This document shows positions 60,346 to 64,000 of a DNA stretch of 64,000 bases, one piece after another; the first letter of the stretch is position 1, and each line of letters begins with the position of its first letter. Origin of the DNA: Aurantiacibacter poecillastricola. GTDB taxonomy: Bacteria; Pseudomonadota; Alphaproteobacteria; Sphingomonadales; Sphingomonadaceae. A model generated the notes under the pieces. It did no database searches, was not told the DNA's origin, and worked only from the letters and a program-made list of their open reading frames with translations. Location: the NCBI RefSeq assembly GCF_030730945.1, contig NZ_JAVAMS010000001.1, positions 124,001 through 188,000 of the forward strand. The letters run 5' to 3'. The position numbers and the translations under genes are program-made.

Positions 60346-60873
60346 TTAACCTGCGGCTTCCGCCTTTGCATCCATCAGCGCCACCGGGTTTCGCTGCGGG
60401 GATTCGCGACCCGACAGGAATTCGTTGCGGATGTTGCGATAGGAAAATTTCCACGCACCATCGACGCGCACCAGCTCGTCCTCGTAAATGCCGAATGTGC
60501 CCAGCGTGGGTGTGAAGCGCTTGCCATCGGGCGTGCGCGGGCCGTCATTAGCGGTCTCGAACCACATGCCGGTATGGAAGGCGCGGTCGCCCTCGACGCG
60601 GATCGCGCTGTGGCACAGGATATGACGCAGCACCGCGGGATTGCCGTCGACATCGGTATAGATGCTGGCGACGGCTTCCTTGAAACCCTTCGCCTTCTCG
60701 CGGATGGCATCGCGCCCGGTGACCGAGCCCTGGGCGAATTCCAGCGTGCCGTCCTGGGTGAAGCAGTCGGCGTAGGCATCGAAGTCGTTCCAGTCCATGG
60801 CGAAGAGATAGCGCGCCATCAGGTCCTCGATCTCCGCCCGGTCGCGAGCATAGGCATCGTCGTATCGCATCAT
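60346..60873 (-). CDS. NTF2/SnoaL-like protein
   Basis: A 175-residue NTF2-fold protein: DRAEIEDLMARYLFAMDWNDFDAYADCFTQDGTLEFAQGSVTGRDAIREKAKGFKEA, then ILCHSAIRVEGDRAFHTGMWFETAND, and GTFGIYEDELVRVDGAWKFSYRNIRNEFL. It belongs to the SnoaL_4-like group seen near aromatic oxygenases. It is divergent from the 246-residue NTF2-fold gene at 60960 with an 86-bp promoter gap. The function is not known. Confidence 0.78.
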   Translation of the reverse strand: MMRYDDAYARDRAEIEDLMARYLFAMDWNDFDAYADCFTQDGTLEFAQGSVTGRDAIREKAKGFKEAVASIYTDVDGNPAVLRHILCHSAIRVEGDRAFHTGMWFETANDGPRTPDGKRFTPTLGTFGIYEDELVRVDGAWKFSYRNIRNEFLSGRESPQRNPVALMDAKAEAAG

Positions 60874-60959
60874 TCCCCTGCCTCTCCTGTTGTGTCGTTG
60901 ACTCTAGAAGCGCGTCTGCGCAATTGTAAGCAAAACATACTAATTGGAGAGAGTCGAAT

Positions 60960-61700
60960 ATGTCTGAAGATCGCGTTGCCGCGCTCGAATCGAAGCTTGC
61001 CGACATGGAAAAGCGCCTGACCGTCCGGGAGGACGAGCTGGACGTGCAGAAGCTGCAATTCCTCTACGGCTACCTGATCGACAAGTGCATGTACGACCAG
61101 GTGGTGGACCTGTTCACCGACGATGGCGAAGTGCGCTTCTTCGGCGGCGTGTGGAAGGGCAAGGAAGGCGTGCGTCGCCTGTATGTCGACCGCTTCCGCA
61201 AGCGTTTCACCCACAACACCAACGGCCCGATCGACGGCTTCCTGCTCGATCATCCGCAGATCCAGCCGATCGTCACCATCGAGGATGACGGCAAGACCGC
61301 GAGGATGCGCGCCCGCTCCACCATGCAGGCAGGGCGCCACAAGGATTACGTGGGCGACGAGCCGCATTTGCAGGCGCGGCAATGGTGGGAAGGCGGCCTG
61401 TACGAGAACACCTACAGGAAGGGCGAGGACGGCAAGTGGCGCATCCACGTGCTCAACTACTTCCCCCACTGGCACGCCGATTTCGAGACTGGCTGGGCGA
61501 ACACCGATCCCGAATACGTGCCCTTCCCCAAGACGCTTTACCCCGAAGATCCCAGCGGTCCCGATGCGCTGATCGACGATCACTGGCTATGGCCCACGCA
61601 CAAGCTGCTGCCCTTCCACATGAAGCACCCGATCACGGGCGAGGAAATGACGGCGGAGCGCTGGGAGGGCGACGTCGCGCGCGAGAAGGCCAGGGGCTGA
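60960..61700 (+). CDS. Long NTF2-fold protein, diarylpropane-lyase-like candidate
   Basis: A 246-residue protein. Residues 1-27 form a coiled coil (ALESKLADMEKRLTVREDEL), then an NTF2 domain: LYGYLIDKCMYDQVVDLFTDDGEVRFFGGVWKGKEGVRRLYVDRFRKRF, FLLDHPQIQPIVTIEDDGKTARMRARSTMQAG, QWWEGGLYENTYRKGEDGKWRIHVLNYFPHWHADFE. Length and layout recall the sphingomonad LdpA-type lyases, which remove formaldehyde from lignin-derived diols without a cofactor. This is a resemblance, not a firm assignment. An aldehyde dehydrogenase and a LigW-like enzyme follow. Confidence 0.65.
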   Translation: MSEDRVAALESKLADMEKRLTVREDELDVQKLQFLYGYLIDKCMYDQVVDLFTDDGEVRFFGGVWKGKEGVRRLYVDRFRKRFTHNTNGPIDGFLLDHPQIQPIVTIEDDGKTARMRARSTMQAGRHKDYVGDEPHLQARQWWEGGLYENTYRKGEDGKWRIHVLNYFPHWHADFETGWANTDPEYVPFPKTLYPEDPSGPDALIDDHWLWPTHKLLPFHMKHPITGEEMTAERWEGDVAREKARG

Positions 61701-61785
61701 GCGCCCCCGCTTTCGCCTGCCCTAGACAAGGACGGTCTTCCGGCTCGCGCATGCGCGCGGTAGGACAGGCCGCGAGAGGTAAGTC

Positions 61786-63216
61786 ATGACTCAATATCCC
61801 AAGCTCCACATGGTCATCGACGGAGAGGAAATCTCCGGCGGTGGCCGTCGCACGTTCGACGTCGTCAATCCTGTTACCGGCGAGACGCTGGCGGAGCTGC
61901 CGCTCGCCAATGAGGGCGATCTCAACCGGGCGCTGGAGGCAGCGCAGCGCGGCTTTGCCAGGTGGCGCCACGCCCCGGCGACGGAACGGGCCAAGGTGCT
62001 GCACAAGGCCGCCGCGCTGATCCGGGAGCGGACCGACGATCTTGCACGCATCGCCACGATGGAAGAAGGCAAGACGCTGGCCGAGACGAAGATCGAGTGC
62101 ATGGCCTCTGCCGGGTGGTTCGATTTTGCAGCCGGTGAATGCCAGCGCCTCTACGGCCGCGAACTGGTGCGCCCGGTGGGGCAGCGCAGCGTGGTGCGGT
62201 GGGAGCCGGTCGGCCCCGTCGCCGCCTTCGCGCCGTGGAACTTCCCGCTCGGCAATCCCAGCCGCAAGCTCGCCGCGGCAGTCGCGGCGGGCTGCTCGAT
62301 CATCCTCAAGAGCGCGGAGGAGACGCCCGCCAGCGCGCTCGGCATCCTGCAATGCCTTTATGATGCTGGCCTGCCGAAAGAGGTGGCGCAGGCGGTGTTC
62401 GGAGTGCCCGACGAGGTGAGCCGCCATCTGCTGGCGAGCCCCATCATCCGCAAGCTCTCCTTCACCGGCTCCACCGTGGTGGGCAAGCACCTGGCGAAGC
62501 TGGCGGCGGACAACATGATCCGCACCACGATGGAGCTGGGTGGACACGGCCCGGTGCTGGTGTTCGACGATGCCGACATGGACAAGGCTCTCGCCACTGC
62601 GTCAACCGGCAAGATCCGCAATGCAGGCCAGGTCTGTGTCAGCCCCACGCGTTTCATCGTGCAGGAAAACGTCTACGAGAAATTCCGCGACGGCATGGCC
62701 GAGCGTCTCGCCGCCATCAAGGTGGGGGACGGACTGGAGGACGGCACGCAGATGGGCCCGATGGCCAATTCGCGCCGTCCCGATGCGATGGAGAAGTTCG
62801 TCGTCGACGCAAAGGCCAAGGGCGCCACGGTGAATACCGGCGGCGAGCGGATCGGCAACCAGGGCTATTTCTTCCAGCCCACCGTCCTCTCCGACATTCC
62901 GCTCGATGCAGACGTGATGAACGAGGAACCCTTCGGCCCGCTCGCCCTCATCAACCCCTACAAGTCCGAGGACGACATGATCGCGGAGGCCAACCGCCTG
63001 CCCTACGGCCTCGCCGGTTTTGCCTGGACCAGCGACGTGCAGCGCCAGCGCCGCCTTGCGGACGCGGTGGAAGTGGGCATGATGGGCATCAACACGCACA
63101 TGATCGCAGGGCCCGATGCGCCCTTCCAGGGCGTGCAATGGTCCGGCCATAGCAGCGAGGACGGGCCGGAGGGCGTGAAGGCCTGCATGGTCGTCAAGAC
63201 GGTCCACGAAGGCTGA
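61786..63216 (+). CDS. Aldehyde dehydrogenase
   Basis: A 476-residue NAD(P)-dependent aldehyde dehydrogenase with FAPWNFPLGNPSRKLAAAVAAGC, the catalytic Glu in MELGGHGPVLVF, the catalytic Cys in NAGQVCVSPTRF, and EEPFGPLALI. It resembles succinate-semialdehyde or aromatic aldehyde dehydrogenases. The substrate could be vanillin or an aldehyde released by the oxygenases or lyases in this window (inference). GAGAGGTAAG precedes the ATG. Confidence 0.9.
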   Translation: MTQYPKLHMVIDGEEISGGGRRTFDVVNPVTGETLAELPLANEGDLNRALEAAQRGFARWRHAPATERAKVLHKAAALIRERTDDLARIATMEEGKTLAETKIECMASAGWFDFAAGECQRLYGRELVRPVGQRSVVRWEPVGPVAAFAPWNFPLGNPSRKLAAAVAAGCSIILKSAEETPASALGILQCLYDAGLPKEVAQAVFGVPDEVSRHLLASPIIRKLSFTGSTVVGKHLAKLAADNMIRTTMELGGHGPVLVFDDADMDKALATASTGKIRNAGQVCVSPTRFIVQENVYEKFRDGMAERLAAIKVGDGLEDGTQMGPMANSRRPDAMEKFVVDAKAKGATVNTGGERIGNQGYFFQPTVLSDIPLDADVMNEEPFGPLALINPYKSEDDMIAEANRLPYGLAGFAWTSDVQRQRRLADAVEVGMMGINTHMIAGPDAPFQGVQWSGHSSEDGPEGVKACMVVKTVHEG

Positions 63217-63247
63217 GACCGGTGCGCGAATGGGAGAGGGAAGCGCA

Positions 63248-64000
63248 ATGAACAGCGAATTCGACAAGGACGACCTCAAGACAGGCGGCCAGCAAGGCTA
63301 TCTGCGCATCGCCACCGAGGAGGCTTTCGCCACCGAGGAGCAGCTCGATGCGATCCTGCGGCTGGTGAAGGAGGGGCGGGCGGACAAAGGCACGGAATCG
63401 CTCTGGGGCTTCTACGGCACCAGCCCGTCCGAGCGCACGACCTTCATCCGCGAGCGGCTGCTGGACCTTGGCGAACTGCGTCTCGCTGCGATGGACGAGG
63501 CGGGGATCGACAAGGCGGTGCTGGCCATGACCAGCCCGGGCGTGCAGTCGCTCCACGATCTCGACGAGGCACGCGGTATCGCCTCGCGCGCCAACGATCG
63601 CCTCGCCGCCGCGTGCGAGCGCCATCCCGACCGCTTCGTCGGCATGACGGCGATCTGTCCGCAGGATGCCGCTTGGTCCGCGCAGGAGCTGAAGCGCGGC
63701 AAGGAAGAGCTCGGCTTCGTCGGCGTGCAGGTCAATTCGCACACCCACGGCCACTATCTCGACGAGGAGCAGTTCGACCCCATCCTGCGTGCCTGCGCGG
63801 AGATGGACATCCCGCTCTACATCCACCCGCAAGGGCCGCCGGACGAGATGATCGGCAGCATGGTGGAGGCAGGCCTCGAAGGCGCGATCTTCGGTTTCGC
63901 GGTAGAGACGAGCTACCACGCGCTGCGGTTGCTCACGACCGGCGTCTTCGACCGCTATCCTTCCCTCAAGCTGGTGTTGGGACATGGCTGCGAAGGGCTG
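63248..64000 (+). CDS. Amidohydrolase-family decarboxylase, LigW-like (3' truncated)
   Basis: The first 251 residues of an amidohydrolase-2 protein, cut by the window end. The metal ligands visible are Glu in ATEEAFA (about 24-25), H193 (YIHPQG) and H246 (VLGHG). LKTGGQQGYLRIATEEAFAT and SLWGFYGTSPSERTTF closely recall LigW, the 5-carboxyvanillate decarboxylase of sphingomonads, which releases CO2 to give vanillate. The real substrate may be another ortho-hydroxybenzoate. It starts 31 bp after the aldehyde dehydrogenase, so the two are probably cotranscribed. Confidence 0.8.
   Translation, partial: MNSEFDKDDLKTGGQQGYLRIATEEAFATEEQLDAILRLVKEGRADKGTESLWGFYGTSPSERTTFIRERLLDLGELRLAAMDEAGIDKAVLAMTSPGVQSLHDLDEARGIASRANDRLAAACERHPDRFVGMTAICPQDAAWSAQELKRGKEELGFVGVQVNSHTHGHYLDEEQFDPILRACAEMDIPLYIHPQGPPDEMIGSMVEAGLEGAIFGFAVETSYHALRLLTTGVFDRYPSLKLVLGHGCEGL

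Overview
The window is a GC-rich, densely coded bacterial chromosome segment. Gene content (SecE/NusG, L11/L1, NDUFA12, the SDHAF4-type DUF1674 protein, a fused oxoprolinase, LigM/LigW-type lignin enzymes) points to an alphaproteobacterium of the Sphingomonadales, probably Erythrobacteraceae or Novosphingobium-like. That placement is inferred from gene content, not from an alignment. No rRNA, transposase, prophage or CRISPR array is visible. Two tRNA genes are present (Trp-CCA and Lys-TTT).

1-7.7 kb looks like an aromatic or lignin-dimer locus: a truncated MFS aromatic-acid transporter, a small NTF2-fold protein, a MarR regulator, and a divergent lignostilbene-dioxygenase-like carotenoid oxygenase. 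A DUF1097 membrane protein, an orphan DUF4118/HisKA_2 kinase, a DUF3237 protein with an SDR, and two divergent NTF2-fold proteins follow. Two of the divergent promoters share a TAAC-N4-GTTA palindrome.

7.8-17.9 kb is a tetrahydrofolate-dependent O-demethylation and C1 module: a MetE-core methyltransferase, an IclR regulator, a LigM/DesA-type aromatic O-demethylase with an alpha/beta hydrolase, then metF-purU-folD followed by a Baeyer-Villiger-type monooxygenase and a molybdopterin-binding-domain protein. Three promoters in this block carry the same TTC-N8-GAA operator-like sequence followed by AT, which suggests one IclR regulon. The proposed flow is methoxy-aromatic + THF -> 5-methyl-THF -> methylene-THF -> formyl-THF -> formate, with the MetE-core enzyme as a second outlet.

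17.9-31.9 kb is mostly housekeeping: rplA-rplK, nusG-secE (split from rplKA by a CPBP protease-like gene and an acyltransferase), an AGCS symporter, a 48-codon small gene, tRNA-Trp, aat, DUF2155-NDUFA12, DUF192-recX, a fatty acyl-AMP ligase, a MAPEG protein and a DUF389 protein. 31.9-40.6 kb holds a TelA/XpaC-like/PHA-granule-type trio, DUF2721, a TonB-type protein, a DUF2171 gene behind a near-perfect EcfG stress promoter, a fused hydantoinase/oxoprolinase with DUF2891, and tRNA-Lys. 40.6-47.5 kb holds folK with N-carbamoylputrescine amidase, a SIMPL lipoprotein, a three-gene set with two tandem exported methyltransferase-like proteins, msrA, a 21-bp-phased repeat array, rsmB and DUF1674. 47.4-60.3 kb holds hemH, an orphan molybdenum hydroxylase large subunit, an Mrp/ApbC protein, hflKC, a DegP-type protease, PBP1A, msrB and a GST.

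60.3-64 kb returns to aromatic metabolism with two divergent NTF2-fold proteins, an aldehyde dehydrogenase, and a LigW-like amidohydrolase/decarboxylase cut by the window end. The product of a true LigW (vanillate) would be a LigM substrate, so the two ends of the window may belong to one catabolic network.
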